The notes beneath the pieces are model-generated. The model saw only the letters and a program-made list of their open reading frames with translations, was not told the origin of the DNA and ran no database searches. Positions 1 through 7,018 of a stretch of 10,362 nt of DNA are shown here, one piece after another. Both the position numbers and the translations under genes were made by a program. Positions within the stretch are counted from its first letter, which is position 1. Each line of letters opens with the position of its first letter. The stretch comes from CANLWN01 sp039815505 (GTDB lineage Bacteria; Bacteroidota; Bacteroidia; Flavobacteriales; Flavobacteriaceae), in the NCBI GenBank assembly GCA_039815505.1, contig JBCBZE010000097.1, forward strand, positions 1 to 10,362. The letters run 5' to 3'.

Positions 1-311
1 CTCTCATAAGATGCATTAAAAACAGGTCTGGATGATTGCAATTGAATCGTAGCTCCAAATCTACTATTGGAATCAAATTCCGTAACCGTAATAAATATCC
101 TAGAATTTAGGCGTTCGTTTTCCTTGTATACCCTATTGGTCCATTTGTTCTTGTTAACAAAATCGTTCAAGGAACGCTCCAAAGTCTTAAATATCTGCTG
201 ATTGGTCTGGTTGACTTGATCGGAATTTACGGTCACGACACAGTTGAGTTCCTGACCTGTGACGAAAAGTATGGAAAAAAGAAAAACAAGCGATATAAAA
301 GGACTACGCAT
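1..311 (-). CDS. porD: Type IX secretion-associated protein PorD (DUF4835), N-terminal part
   Basis: The first 103 codons are present; the rest of the gene lies beyond the left edge. The start is the ATG at 309-311, whose ATGCGTAG overlaps the coaBC stop by 8 bases, so translation is probably coupled. Residues 1-19 form a Sec signal peptide (basic start, hydrophobic core, cleavage after VTG before QEL). The mature start (QELNC, then VTVNSDQ), the KTLERSLNDFV helix, the KWTNR stretch and the QLQSSRPVFN segment match the DUF4835 family as I remember it. The family is named PorD in current annotations because of its association with the Bacteroidota type IX secretion machinery; its biochemical role is not settled. 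A periplasmic or envelope location is expected. It closes the bamD-rpoZ-coaBC-porD run, where recN usually follows in Flavobacteriia (recalled, not visible here). Confidence 0.85.
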   Translation of the reverse strand, partial: MRSPFISLVFLFSILFVTGQELNCVVTVNSDQVNQTNQQIFKTLERSLNDFVNKNKWTNRVYKENERLNSRIFITVTEFDSNSRFGATIQLQSSRPVFNASYE

Positions 312-1512
312 TTATGTTAGAGATTATTTCGTTTAAGATATCTACCGCAACCTCGGCCTTGGTCTTTAAATCAAACGTTTTTATCCGTAAATTCTTATCT
401 ATAAAGGATATTTTGTTGGTGGGCTTCCCAAAACCGGCTCCAGAATCGTTAAGGGAATTAAGTACAATGGCATCCAAGTTCTTCTTGGCGAGTTTTCCTT
501 TTGCATTTTCTACCTCGTTTTCCGTTTCCAGAGCAAAACCGACCAAAAATTGACTTTTCTTCTGTTCTCCCAAGGAAAATAGAATATCCTTGTTCTTTAC
601 CAATTCAATAGTTAGATTATCCGCTTTCTTTTTAATTTTTTGATCAGCAACGGTCTTAGGCCTGTAGTCGGCCACGGCTGCAGCGCAGATGGCAATATTC
701 GTGGTATCATAGTATTCGTGTACGGTATGGTACATTTCATCTGCGGATGTAACCCTCACGATACTGATTAAATGATGCTCAACCGTTAAATGCGAAGGAC
801 CAAGTACCAGCACAACTTCTGCCCCAAACTTGGCAGCAGCTTTAGCAAGCTCACAACCCATTAATCCGGACGAATGATTTCCTATGAAACGAACCGGATC
901 AATGGCTTCGTAAGTTGGCCCGGCCGTTATAAGTACTTTTTTTCCACTTAAGGGCAAACCTTTCGCCAGATAGCTGTTCATAAACCCCAGGATATCCGCT
1001 GGTTCCGCCATGCGTCCCTCTCCATGCAACCCACTGGCCAATTCGCCAGAGGTAGCGGGTATCATAATATTACCAAAAGATGTCAACTTTTTGAAAGTAG
1101 CCTTGGTCGATGGGTGCTTATACATGTCCAAATCCATTGCAGGTGCAAAAAAAACGGGGCATTTAGCGGACAAGTACGTTGCCATCAAAAGATTGTCGCA
1201 GGTGCCATTGGCCATTTTGGATAAGGTATTCGCCGTCGCGGGTGCAATGAGCATGATATCTGCCCAAAGCCCTAAATCAACGTGATTGTTCCAATCTATA
1301 CTACCGTCTTCCCCTTCATTGACAAAAGAAGAGCGAACCGGATTTTTGGAAAGTGTTGCCAAGGTCAATGGAGAAACAAAAGAGCCGGCGCTTTCCGTCA
1401 AAATTACTTTAACATTAGCACCGGCTTTAATAAGTATACGAACCAGAAAGGTTGTCTTATAGGCGGCAATACCTCCCGTTATCCCTAAAAGGACGTTTTT
1501 ACCACCCAACAT
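304..1512 (-). CDS. coaBC: Bifunctional phosphopantothenoylcysteine decarboxylase / phosphopantothenate-cysteine ligase
   Basis: Two steps of coenzyme A synthesis in one cytosolic protein of 402 residues: CTP-dependent ligation of cysteine to 4'-phosphopantothenate (CoaB, C-terminal half) and FMN-dependent decarboxylation to 4'-phosphopantetheine (CoaC, N-terminal half). The CoaC half shows GITGGIAAYK (residues 8-17), the catalytic His77 in NNHVDLG and the PATANT...NG..DNL flavin segment. The CoaB half shows ITAGPTYE.IDPVRFIGN.SSG followed by AAAVADYRP and the KIKK nucleotide-binding lysines. The frame stays open to an ATG at 1563, but that start would lie well inside rpoZ; the ATG at 1512, three bases after the rpoZ stop, gives the normal MLGGKNVLLG beginning. 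Two diagnostic residues differ from the E. coli enzyme: the PAMN clamp reads PAMD (Asp127), and the active-site-lid cysteine (E. coli Cys158) aligns with Ser160. I believe this is lineage-typical rather than a defect. Confidence 0.95.
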   Translation of the reverse strand: MLGGKNVLLGITGGIAAYKTTFLVRILIKAGANVKVILTESAGSFVSPLTLATLSKNPVRSSFVNEGEDGSIDWNNHVDLGLWADIMLIAPATANTLSKMANGTCDNLLMATYLSAKCPVFFAPAMDLDMYKHPSTKATFKKLTSFGNIMIPATSGELASGLHGEGRMAEPADILGFMNSYLAKGLPLSGKKVLITAGPTYEAIDPVRFIGNHSSGLMGCELAKAAAKFGAEVVLVLGPSHLTVEHHLISIVRVTSADEMYHTVHEYYDTTNIAICAAAVADYRPKTVADQKIKKKADNLTIELVKNKDILFSLGEQKKSQFLVGFALETENEVENAKGKLAKKNLDAIVLNSLNDSGAGFGKPTNKISFIDKNLRIKTFDLKTKAEVAVDILNEIISNINA

Positions 1513-1514
1513 TT

Positions 1515-1847
1515 TTAAGCGTCTTTCTCTGTGTTTCTGTAGTATATTTTGTCCTCTAACCATTCCATTACAGCCAAGGCATGTGGTTTAGGTAATTTTT
1601 CGTAGAACTTGGAAACCTCTATCTGTTCTTTGTTCTCAAAAACTTCTTCGAGGCTATCACTGTAGGTAGCAAACTCTTCCAGTTTTTCTAAAAGCTCCTT
1701 TTTTATTTCGGAGTTTATTTGTATTGCCCTTTTGGCCGCTATGGAAATAGCTTCATAAATATTATCCGTTTTTTCATCAAACTCATTTTTATTGATGGTA
1801 ACGGTAGAAACGGGAGCTGTGGAATTCTTTAAATCGTTCATATTCAT
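1515..1847 (-). CDS. rpoZ: RNA polymerase omega-like subunit (Rpb6/RpoZ family)
   Basis: Small protein of about 110 residues resembling the flavobacterial form of the omega subunit, which binds the beta' subunit and aids RNA polymerase assembly. The omega-like core is NIYEAISIAAKRAIQIN, where the KRA.QIN helix is the conserved part. It is followed by an acidic, helical C-terminal extension (KKELLEKLEEFATYSDSLEE, then KLPKPHALAV.EWLEDKIYYR) that I recall as characteristic of Flavobacteriia. Three in-frame starts are close together: TTG at 1856, ATG at 1847 and ATG at 1841. The ATG at 1847 is used here; 1841 (MNDLKNSTAP) is equally plausible. It lies 16 bases after bamD and two bases before coaBC, so it is probably translated from the bamD transcript. 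The divergence from proteobacterial omega makes the name family-level only. Confidence 0.85.
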   Translation of the reverse strand: MNMNDLKNSTAPVSTVTINKNEFDEKTDNIYEAISIAAKRAIQINSEIKKELLEKLEEFATYSDSLEEVFENKEQIEVSKFYEKLPKPHALAVMEWLEDKIYYRNTEKDA

Positions 1848-1863
1848 TTCAATCAAGGATTTG

Positions 1864-2679
1864 TTATTTAGCTTTTGAAAAGTCCTGTAATTCCTTTTCC
1901 AATTTCCCTAACAGGTTATCCGCTTTTTTGGCATATTTTGTTTCGGGAAAGTATTTTATCAAGGTATTGTATGCGGACATGGCATCCTGTATACGTTCTT
2001 GTTTTTTAATATCAAAACTATTGAATGCAATGCCCGAAGATGCCTCAAACTTGTAATAAAGGGCATCTTCACGATAAATGGAGCCGGGGTTATCCGTCAC
2101 AAAATTATCCAATGCCGCAACGGCGGAAACCAATAGCTCATAGTTGAACTCTCCCAGTTTGTTGAACTGCTTGGCAATCTCGAACTGTTTCCTTTGTTTC
2201 TTGGTAGTTAGCTCTTGTGCCATTGCATTGGCCTCTTCCAAATATTCCGAATCCGGATAGGTATTGATAAAATTCTGTAGCTTGGTCAAGGCTTTGTCCG
2301 TATCTGTTTGGTCCAGAGAATAATTGGGCGATAATTCATAATAGCTCTTGGCACCAAAAAAAGCACATTCTGGAACTTTATCACTTTTAGGATAGGATTT
2401 TATGAAACGTTCAAATTGATATCCTGCAAAATTATAATCCTCTATTTCATAAAAAGACTTGGAATAAAAGAACAATACCCGTTCTCCTTGTGGCTTGCCT
2501 ATATACTTGGGCGCAATTTGTTCGTACAGGCGATTGGCCCGTTTAAAATCGCCCTCGTTGAATTTTTTTTCCGCTAAATCATATTTGGCCTTTACGTCTT
2601 CGTTTTTAAGCACTTTTTGGTACTCGTTACAAGACTGGAATGTAACGGCGAGCAGTGAAATAAGAAAAAGATACCTCAT
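1864..2679 (-). CDS. bamD: Outer membrane protein assembly factor BamD (lipoprotein)
   Basis: Lipoprotein partner of BamA in the complex that folds beta-barrel proteins into the outer membrane; it acts on the periplasmic face. The 271-residue product begins with a type II signal peptide ending in FQSC (lipid-carrying Cys17). The remainder is helical TPR-like repeats: a KYDLAEKKFNEGDFKRANRLYEQI helix pair, then FYEIEDYNFAGYQFERFIKSYP and LTKLQNFINTYPDSEYLEEA, each with the small/aromatic spacing of tetratricopeptide helices and the Y-P turns usual in BamD. An ATG at 2691 is in frame, but it falls at the predicted transcription start of the -7 element at 2696-2703, so the ATG at 2679 (MRYLFLIS) is preferred. 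Length and domain content fit a full-length BamD. It heads the rpoZ-coaBC-porD run. Confidence 0.9.
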   Translation of the reverse strand: MRYLFLISLLAVTFQSCNEYQKVLKNEDVKAKYDLAEKKFNEGDFKRANRLYEQIAPKYIGKPQGERVLFFYSKSFYEIEDYNFAGYQFERFIKSYPKSDKVPECAFFGAKSYYELSPNYSLDQTDTDKALTKLQNFINTYPDSEYLEEANAMAQELTTKKQRKQFEIAKQFNKLGEFNYELLVSAVAALDNFVTDNPGSIYREDALYYKFEASSGIAFNSFDIKKQERIQDAMSAYNTLIKYFPETKYAKKADNLLGKLEKELQDFSKAK

Positions 2680-2695
2680 TTTAAAAAACATTTTG

Positions 2696-2703
2696 CAAAA
2701 TTA
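2696..2703 (-). promoter_or_regulatory. Probable Bacteroidota-type -7 promoter element for the bamD-rpoZ-coaBC-porD operon
   Basis: Read on the minus strand the octamer is TAATTTTG, an exact match to the Bacteroidota sigma-A -7 consensus TAnnTTTG. Transcription would begin near 2690, leaving a leader of about 11 bases to the ATG at 2679. No good TTG is present at the usual distance upstream (the nearest, in CCATTGATA, is too close), so the -33 half is weak. The element lies in the 132-base gap after dapA, where no strong terminator hairpin was seen, so read-through from dapA is also possible. Confidence 0.45.
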
Positions 2704-2811
2704 CGGAATATCAATGGATTTAAAAATATTTTCGATAGCTAAAATAGCGCCTAAGGAGAACCATTACAATCCTTTTGGGTAAGTTTTAACTATAAAATAA
2801 GAGAATATCAA

Positions 2812-3702
2812 TTACACCTGAACGCCATTAAACGCCCGCATGAAGCGTGCAATTTTGCGTTTGAGTCCGTCGCTTGCCTCCACCAATGGTAATCTTACCA
2901 GGGCACTGGACAATCCCAGGGTTTCAAAAACCGTCTTTATTCCGGCAGGGTTCCCTTCCTGGAATATAAGTTCCATCCCCGGAAGTAGGCTATAGTGTAT
3001 TTTATATGCCTGGTCCACATTATCCTGCAGTGCGTATCGCATCATTCTGGAGAATTCCGTGGGCAATCCTTGTCCCAGAACGGAAATCACGCCAACTCCC
3101 CCTGCCAATACTGTAGGCAACGCCGTAAAATCATCTCCCGAAATCACCAAAAAATCCTCTGGTTTACTCCGTATTAATTTTGCAACCTGCAACATATCGC
3201 CCGAAGCTTCCTTAATAGCTACTATATTTTCGAAATCCGTAGCTAGTCTTACTACGGTATCGGGTAGCATATTGCTACCGGTCCTACTAGGGACATTATA
3301 TAAGACAATTGGCAAGGGCGATGCTTGTGAAATTGCTTCAAAATGACGGTAAATACCCTCTTGGGTAGGCTTGTTGTAAGCGGGTGACACGGAAAGTATG
3401 GCATCAAAATCGCTCAAATCCAATCGGTGCAATTCGGAGACGACTTGTGCCGTATTGTTACCTCCTATCCCTAATACCAATGGTAGTCTACCGGCATTTG
3501 AGCTTACTACGGTGTTCATGACCAATTGCTTTTCGGCTTCGTCCAAGGTAACCGATTCGCCCGTGGTTCCCAATACCACCAAATAATCAACTCCTCCTTC
3601 TATATTGTAACGCACAACACGGTCCAAGGCCTCTAAATCCAATGACAAATCATTCTTAAAAGGAGTAACCAACGCCACACCCGTACCCTGCAAATGTTCC
3701 AT
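2812..3702 (-). CDS. dapA: 4-hydroxy-tetrahydrodipicolinate synthase
   Basis: Condenses pyruvate with aspartate-4-semialdehyde in the first committed step of the diaminopimelate/lysine pathway, which supplies peptidoglycan cross-links; cytosolic TIM barrel, 296 residues (family about 290-300). The key residues are all visible: Thr46-Thr47 in GTTGES, Tyr109 in SPAYNKPTQEG, Tyr135 and Arg140 in YNVPSRTG, and the Schiff-base Lys164 in AIKEASGD. One small change from the common PYYN is an alanine before Tyr109. Together these residues mark DapA rather than related aldolases such as N-acetylneuraminate lyase, though the whole family shares the fold. The start ATG overlaps the stop of the DUF6913 gene by one base (TAATG), implying coupled translation and one transcript from the promoter near 4256. 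Confidence 0.95.
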   Translation of the reverse strand: MEHLQGTGVALVTPFKNDLSLDLEALDRVVRYNIEGGVDYLVVLGTTGESVTLDEAEKQLVMNTVVSSNAGRLPLVLGIGGNNTAQVVSELHRLDLSDFDAILSVSPAYNKPTQEGIYRHFEAISQASPLPIVLYNVPSRTGSNMLPDTVVRLATDFENIVAIKEASGDMLQVAKLIRSKPEDFLVISGDDFTALPTVLAGGVGVISVLGQGLPTEFSRMMRYALQDNVDQAYKIHYSLLPGMELIFQEGNPAGIKTVFETLGLSSALVRLPLVEASDGLKRKIARFMRAFNGVQV

Positions 3703-4238
3703 TATTTAATTTCATTAAGAACGATCAAATACTTCCGTAATTCTTGTTTAAAGGTATCAAAATCACTAATGGAAGCATTCAATATCAAGTCGTTCAATTT
3801 TTTATCCACTTCTCCAAAACCAACGCGTATTCGCGCCCCGGTTTTTATACTCATCAATTGAAGCATTAGATTTTCATCCGTATAGTAATTGATCAATAAA
3901 TCATATTCCCTGCTCAAAAATTCTAACGCATAACTATTCTCTATGTCGCCGTTCCATCCAAGATCCTTATCGGAAAAAACCGGGGTGGCATAAGGCGAAT
4001 TTTTATCATAGTAATCCTTATAGCCAATGATCTTAACGGCTTCGGGCCTGAGTTCAAAATCGTCCACGAACTCAAAGAACCTATTCGTATCATTGAACTT
4101 ATCCAAGTCAACAATACAACCAACGGAAGTTATGCCCTTATTTCGGCTAACCTCTGCCGAAGGATTGTTCAGTTCCTCCCTTAAATATTTAAGTCCGGAT
4201 TTGTACTTAAATTTATCCTTAAGTCCCTTTAAAAACAT
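3702..4238 (-). CDS. DUF6913 family protein of unknown function
   Basis: Protein of 178 residues without a signal peptide or membrane segment, so probably cytosolic. It starts with a basic stretch (KGLKDKFKYKSGLKYLREEL), then a hydrophobic beta-rich core (TSVGCIVDLDKF; EAVKIIGYKDYY), a DLLINYYT segment, and RIRVGFGEVDKKLNDLIL near the end. I recognise it as the small conserved flavobacterial protein encoded just before dapA and now labelled DUF6913; no activity is known to me. The alternation of short strands and helices with GYKDY and FGE turns could suggest a Rossmann-like fold, but that is a guess. The gene is probably first in a transcript with dapA, with its leader beginning at the promoter element 4256-4263. 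Confidence 0.7.
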   Translation of the reverse strand: MFLKGLKDKFKYKSGLKYLREELNNPSAEVSRNKGITSVGCIVDLDKFNDTNRFFEFVDDFELRPEAVKIIGYKDYYDKNSPYATPVFSDKDLGWNGDIENSYALEFLSREYDLLINYYTDENLMLQLMSIKTGARIRVGFGEVDKKLNDLILNASISDFDTFKQELRKYLIVLNEIK

Positions 4239-4244
4239 GTATTT

Positions 4245-4264
4245 TTACATTTCTACAAATGTAA
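4245..4264. repeat. Perfect 8+8-base inverted repeat in the divergent promoter region
   Basis: TTACATTT, a 4-base spacer CTAC, then AAATGTAA. The right arm coincides with the minus-strand -7 element for the DUF6913-dapA transcript. The left arm read on the plus strand gives TACATTTC, one base from a -7 element pointing at the nucleotidase pair. Symmetry over a bidirectional promoter could mark an operator or simply back-to-back promoter elements. In an A+T-rich gap, chance is a real alternative. Confidence 0.5.
4256..4263 (-). promoter_or_regulatory. Probable -7 promoter element for the DUF6913-dapA transcript
   Basis: On the minus strand this reads TACATTTG, an exact TAnnTTTG match, 17 bases upstream of the DUF6913 ATG at 4238. 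The -33 region holds only a weak TTA at about the right distance; a TTG is present, but only 13 bases away. No comparably good element was found for the plus-strand nucleotidase genes. Confidence 0.45.
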
Positions 4265-4316
4265 TTAATATCCATGCAATTCTAATGCGAAGATAAAAAG
4301 CTTTATGATTTTAAAA

Positions 4317-5075
4317 ATGAAACATTTTGTTATATTCATAACAATTATATGTCTTTCTTCTTGTAAGGAGGAGAAATCAATGCTATCACGGGTGAAAAGC
4401 AGCCAATTACAAATAAGCGATTCCATAACACCCGTGGACAGCTTAATGGCTTTTATAAAACCTTATCGCAATAGAATCGACGAAGTTCTGGATAGTACAT
4501 TGGCCTATGCGCCAAAGACCATTACCAAAGAAGATGGAAAATATAATACTTCGGCAGGAAATCTGATGGCAGATATTGTATTGGATATGGCAAACCCTAT
4601 TTTTAGGTCGCGTACAAAAAAGAACATTGATTTTGTGGTACTTAATCATGGTGGTATCCGCTCGGTTATTTCCAAAGGAAATGTGACGGCCCGCACTGCT
4701 TACGAGGTAATGCCGTTTGAAAACAACATTGTGGTTGTAGGTTTAAACGGGAAATCCGTTAGGGAATTGGTATCTTTTCTGGTAAAATCCGACAGGCCTC
4801 ATCCCATTGCGGGGATGCAAATTTTGGTTGATGAGGACCAGGGGCTCCAATCCGTTAACATCAAGGGGATGCCTTTTGATGAAAATCGAACGTATTATGT
4901 GGCCACCTCAGATTATTTATTGAGCGGTGGGGATGATATGGGGTTCTTTAAAACGGCCATGGACACTGTGGGAACGGATTATTTGATTAGAAACGCAATT
5001 ATAGATTACTTTAAAAAAATGGACACCATAGCCCCGGTTGTGGATAATAGATTTAAACAACTGAACCGACCATGA
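4317..5075 (+). CDS. 5'-nucleotidase C-terminal (substrate-binding) domain lipoprotein
   Basis: A stand-alone 5_nucleotid_C domain, normally the C-terminal half of UshA/CD73-type nucleotidases, where it binds the nucleoside and supplies residues to the active site. It is predicted to be exported by Sec and lipidated at Cys16 (signal ends LSSC). Hallmarks are NTSAGNLMAD (residues 77-86), NHGGIR (110-115, phosphate-contacting arginine), the PFENNIVVV segment, and the YLLSGGDDMGFF loop near 200-211. The metallophosphatase half is absent from this protein and encoded by the next gene, which overlaps by four bases (ATGA). An ATG at 4305 is also in frame and would add MILK before the signal peptide; the A-rich stretch before 4317 slightly favours the shorter form. 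By itself it is unlikely to be catalytic; a complex with the next product is inferred. Confidence 0.88.
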   Translation: MKHFVIFITIICLSSCKEEKSMLSRVKSSQLQISDSITPVDSLMAFIKPYRNRIDEVLDSTLAYAPKTITKEDGKYNTSAGNLMADIVLDMANPIFRSRTKKNIDFVVLNHGGIRSVISKGNVTARTAYEVMPFENNIVVVGLNGKSVRELVSFLVKSDRPHPIAGMQILVDEDQGLQSVNIKGMPFDENRTYYVATSDYLLSGGDDMGFFKTAMDTVGTDYLIRNAIIDYFKKMDTIAPVVDNRFKQLNRP

Positions 5076-6013
5076 ATAGAAGAGAATTTGTTTCCAGAAC
5101 CGCTGCTTCATCCGCTTTTTTAGGTTTGGCGGGAATTACCCTTAATTCCTGTACTTTAGGAACAAAAAAGCATCTTACCATATTACACACCAATGATGTG
5201 CATAGCCATATAGATGCCTTTCCCAAGGATCATTCCAGTTGGCCAAATTTGGGTGGGTTGGCCCGCAGGGCCAGCTTAGTGGATAGTATCCGGAAAGAGA
5301 ATCCAAACACCTTATTGTTCGATGCCGGCGATATCTTTCAAGGAACACCTTATTTCAATTTTTACGGCGGGGAACTGGAATTTAAGCTAATGAGCATGCT
5401 CAAGTATAATGCGGCCACCATTGGCAATCATGATTTTGACAATGGAATCGATGGGTTGTATGCCCAACTGCCCAATGCAAAGTTTAGCATGTTATCCGCC
5501 AACTATGACTTTAGCAATACCATAATGGACGGTCACGTAAATCCATATAAAACCTATATTGTCGATGGCATCAAAATAGGTGTTTTTGGTCTGGGAATAG
5601 AACTAAAGGGACTGGTTACAAAAAAACTGTATAAGGAGACCATATGCTTAGACCCCTATGAAAGCGCACAGGACATGAGCCGTATCCTCAAAGAGGAGGA
5701 AAAGTGTGACCTGGTCATTTGCCTTTCCCATTTAGGATATCACTATAAAAATGAACCCCAACGTGCGGATGACATAAAATTATCGGGCAAGACGGAACAT
5801 ATAGACCTTATCATTGGCGGACATACCCACACCTTTTTGGATGAACCCACTACAAGAACAAGTAGGAATGGCGGAGAGGTCCTTATAAACCAAGTGGGTT
5901 GTTATGGTATTAACTTGGGGCGAATAGACTTTTATTTTGATAGTGAGAAGAAAGTGGCGGCCAAGGGTACTTCTATTGCCCTTAACGACTCCAAGCTTGT
6001 ATTGCCGGCTTAA
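5072..6013 (+). CDS. 5'-nucleotidase/UshA-type metallophosphatase (catalytic domain only), Tat-exported
   Basis: Calcineurin-like dinuclear-metal phosphoesterase of 313 residues expected to hydrolyse nucleotides or related phosphate esters outside the cytoplasm. Metal ligands are visible in order: Asp42 and His44 in TNDVHSH, Asp87 in DAGD, Asn119-His120 in GNHDFDNG, His220 in SHLG, and His251 and His253 in GGHTHTF. This is the UshA/CpdB order, not that of cytosolic calcineurin phosphatases. The N-terminus NRREFV plus a hydrophobic stretch is a twin-arginine signal, and LNSC (Cys27) a lipobox, so a Tat-routed lipoprotein is likely. The protein ends after the metallophosphatase domain; the C-terminal domain is the preceding gene. 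The last 32 bases overlap the end of the convergent oxidoreductase gene. The substrate cannot be fixed from sequence; nucleotidase is a family assignment. Confidence 0.9.
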   Translation: MNRREFVSRTAASSAFLGLAGITLNSCTLGTKKHLTILHTNDVHSHIDAFPKDHSSWPNLGGLARRASLVDSIRKENPNTLLFDAGDIFQGTPYFNFYGGELEFKLMSMLKYNAATIGNHDFDNGIDGLYAQLPNAKFSMLSANYDFSNTIMDGHVNPYKTYIVDGIKIGVFGLGIELKGLVTKKLYKETICLDPYESAQDMSRILKEEEKCDLVICLSHLGYHYKNEPQRADDIKLSGKTEHIDLIIGGHTHTFLDEPTTRTSRNGGEVLINQVGCYGINLGRIDFYFDSEKKVAAKGTSIALNDSKLVLPA

Positions 6014-7004
6014 CTTTCTTTCCAATCAATTCAATTGACCTTAAGAGCTTTTCATGCGGAATTCCAACGTCCATTTGAAACGTAAGCCTTGATATTCCTC
6101 CCAATACTTCGCTATGATGCACAACTTTCTCTACAACCTCTTCAGGGCTTCCCACCAATAGAGCGCCTTGGGGAACCGTATTCTGGGCATTGAAACCTTC
6201 TTTGGTAATCGGGGGGAAGCCCCTTTCCCTTCCCACATCGGTAAACACTCGCTGATAACCTGGAAAATATTCCTGAACCGCTTTTTCCGTTGTTTCGGCG
6301 ACATAACCAAGAGAATGTAATCCTACTTTTAAGTCCTCTGGTCCAAAACCTGCCTTGGCACCGGCTTGCCTATACAAGTCTACCAGGGGAGCAAACCGAT
6401 GGGTTTGCCCCCCTATCGATGCCAACATTAGGGGAAGACCTAACTCACCTGCCCTAACAAATGATGCAGGGGTGCCTCCCACGCCCAACCATATAGGCAA
6501 TTGTTTTTGTATGGGGCGTGGATAAATAGGTTGCTTACTCAACGCAGGTCTAAATCTACCTGACCACGTCACTATTTCATTGTCCCTGATTTTTAAAAGA
6601 AGTGCTAGCTTTTCACTAAAAATTTCATCGTAATCGGATAAATCATATCCGAACAATGGAAACGCATCCGTAAACGAGCCGCGCCCTGCCACTATTTCCG
6701 CCCTACCTTTTGAAATTAAATCCAGTGTGGCAAAATTCTGAAATACCCGTACCGGATCAGATGCACTTAACACGGTTACGGCACTCGTAAGTTTAATTCT
6801 TTTGGTCCTTGATGCGGCCGCAGCTAAAATCATCGTAGGGGCGGCGTCCAAAAATTCCTTTCGATGATGCTCCCTTATACCAAATACGTCCAAACCTACT
6901 TGATCTGCATGGATTATGCGTGCTATGAGTTCATTGAGTGCTTCACTACGATTTAACCGCATAGTATCCGGTGAGGCCGCAAAACTATCTATTCCTATTT
7001 CCAT
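5982..7004 (-). CDS. LLM class (luciferase-like) flavin-dependent oxidoreductase
   Basis: Single-domain protein of 340 residues of the bacterial luciferase-like monooxygenase superfamily, which uses reduced FMN (or F420 in other lineages) to oxidise small substrates; cytosolic. Seen: GIDSFAAS at the start, GLDVFGIREHHRKEF (about 37-51), RTKRIKLTSAVTVLSASDPVRVFQ, DLISKGRAEIVAGRGSF (95-111), FPLFGYDLSDYDE and PIWLGVGGTP. This pattern fits the widespread subgroup often labelled Atu2307/SP_0267-like, for which I know no firm substrate. The ATG at 7004 gives the expected MEIGID start. The gene follows the HXXEE gene by 14 bases and is the last of the minus-strand cluster. Its stop lies inside the convergent nucleotidase gene, with no terminator between. 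Monooxygenase is the likely chemistry; the substrate is unknown. Confidence 0.9.
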   Translation of the reverse strand: MEIGIDSFAASPDTMRLNRSEALNELIARIIHADQVGLDVFGIREHHRKEFLDAAPTMILAAAASRTKRIKLTSAVTVLSASDPVRVFQNFATLDLISKGRAEIVAGRGSFTDAFPLFGYDLSDYDEIFSEKLALLLKIRDNEIVTWSGRFRPALSKQPIYPRPIQKQLPIWLGVGGTPASFVRAGELGLPLMLASIGGQTHRFAPLVDLYRQAGAKAGFGPEDLKVGLHSLGYVAETTEKAVQEYFPGYQRVFTDVGRERGFPPITKEGFNAQNTVPQGALLVGSPEEVVEKVVHHSEVLGGISRLTFQMDVGIPHEKLLRSIELIGKKVKPAIQAWSR

Positions 7005-7018
7005 GATACATTATTCAG

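Noticed and set aside
1010..1285. Plus-strand open frames inside coaBC, and similar ones inside dapA, the HXXEE gene and the PhlG-like gene
   Set aside because: They lie antisense to well-recognised genes, show no family features, and are expected shadows.
1513..1563. Longer CoaBC start at ATG 1563 adding 17 residues
   Set aside because: It would lie inside rpoZ and add a basic non-conserved stretch; the ATG at 1512, just after the rpoZ stop, gives the family-typical start.
2704..2811. Possible terminator or small RNA in the dapA-bamD gap (a GCTA-TTT-TAGC hairpin and an A/T-only TTTTA/TAAAA stem)
   Set aside because: Stems are four to five base pairs without a following T run or G+C content; nothing beyond chance in A+T-rich DNA.
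5072..6013. Frameshift explanation for the split nucleotidase
   Set aside because: The two domains are in reversed order and each has its own export signal, so a broken fused gene does not explain the arrangement.
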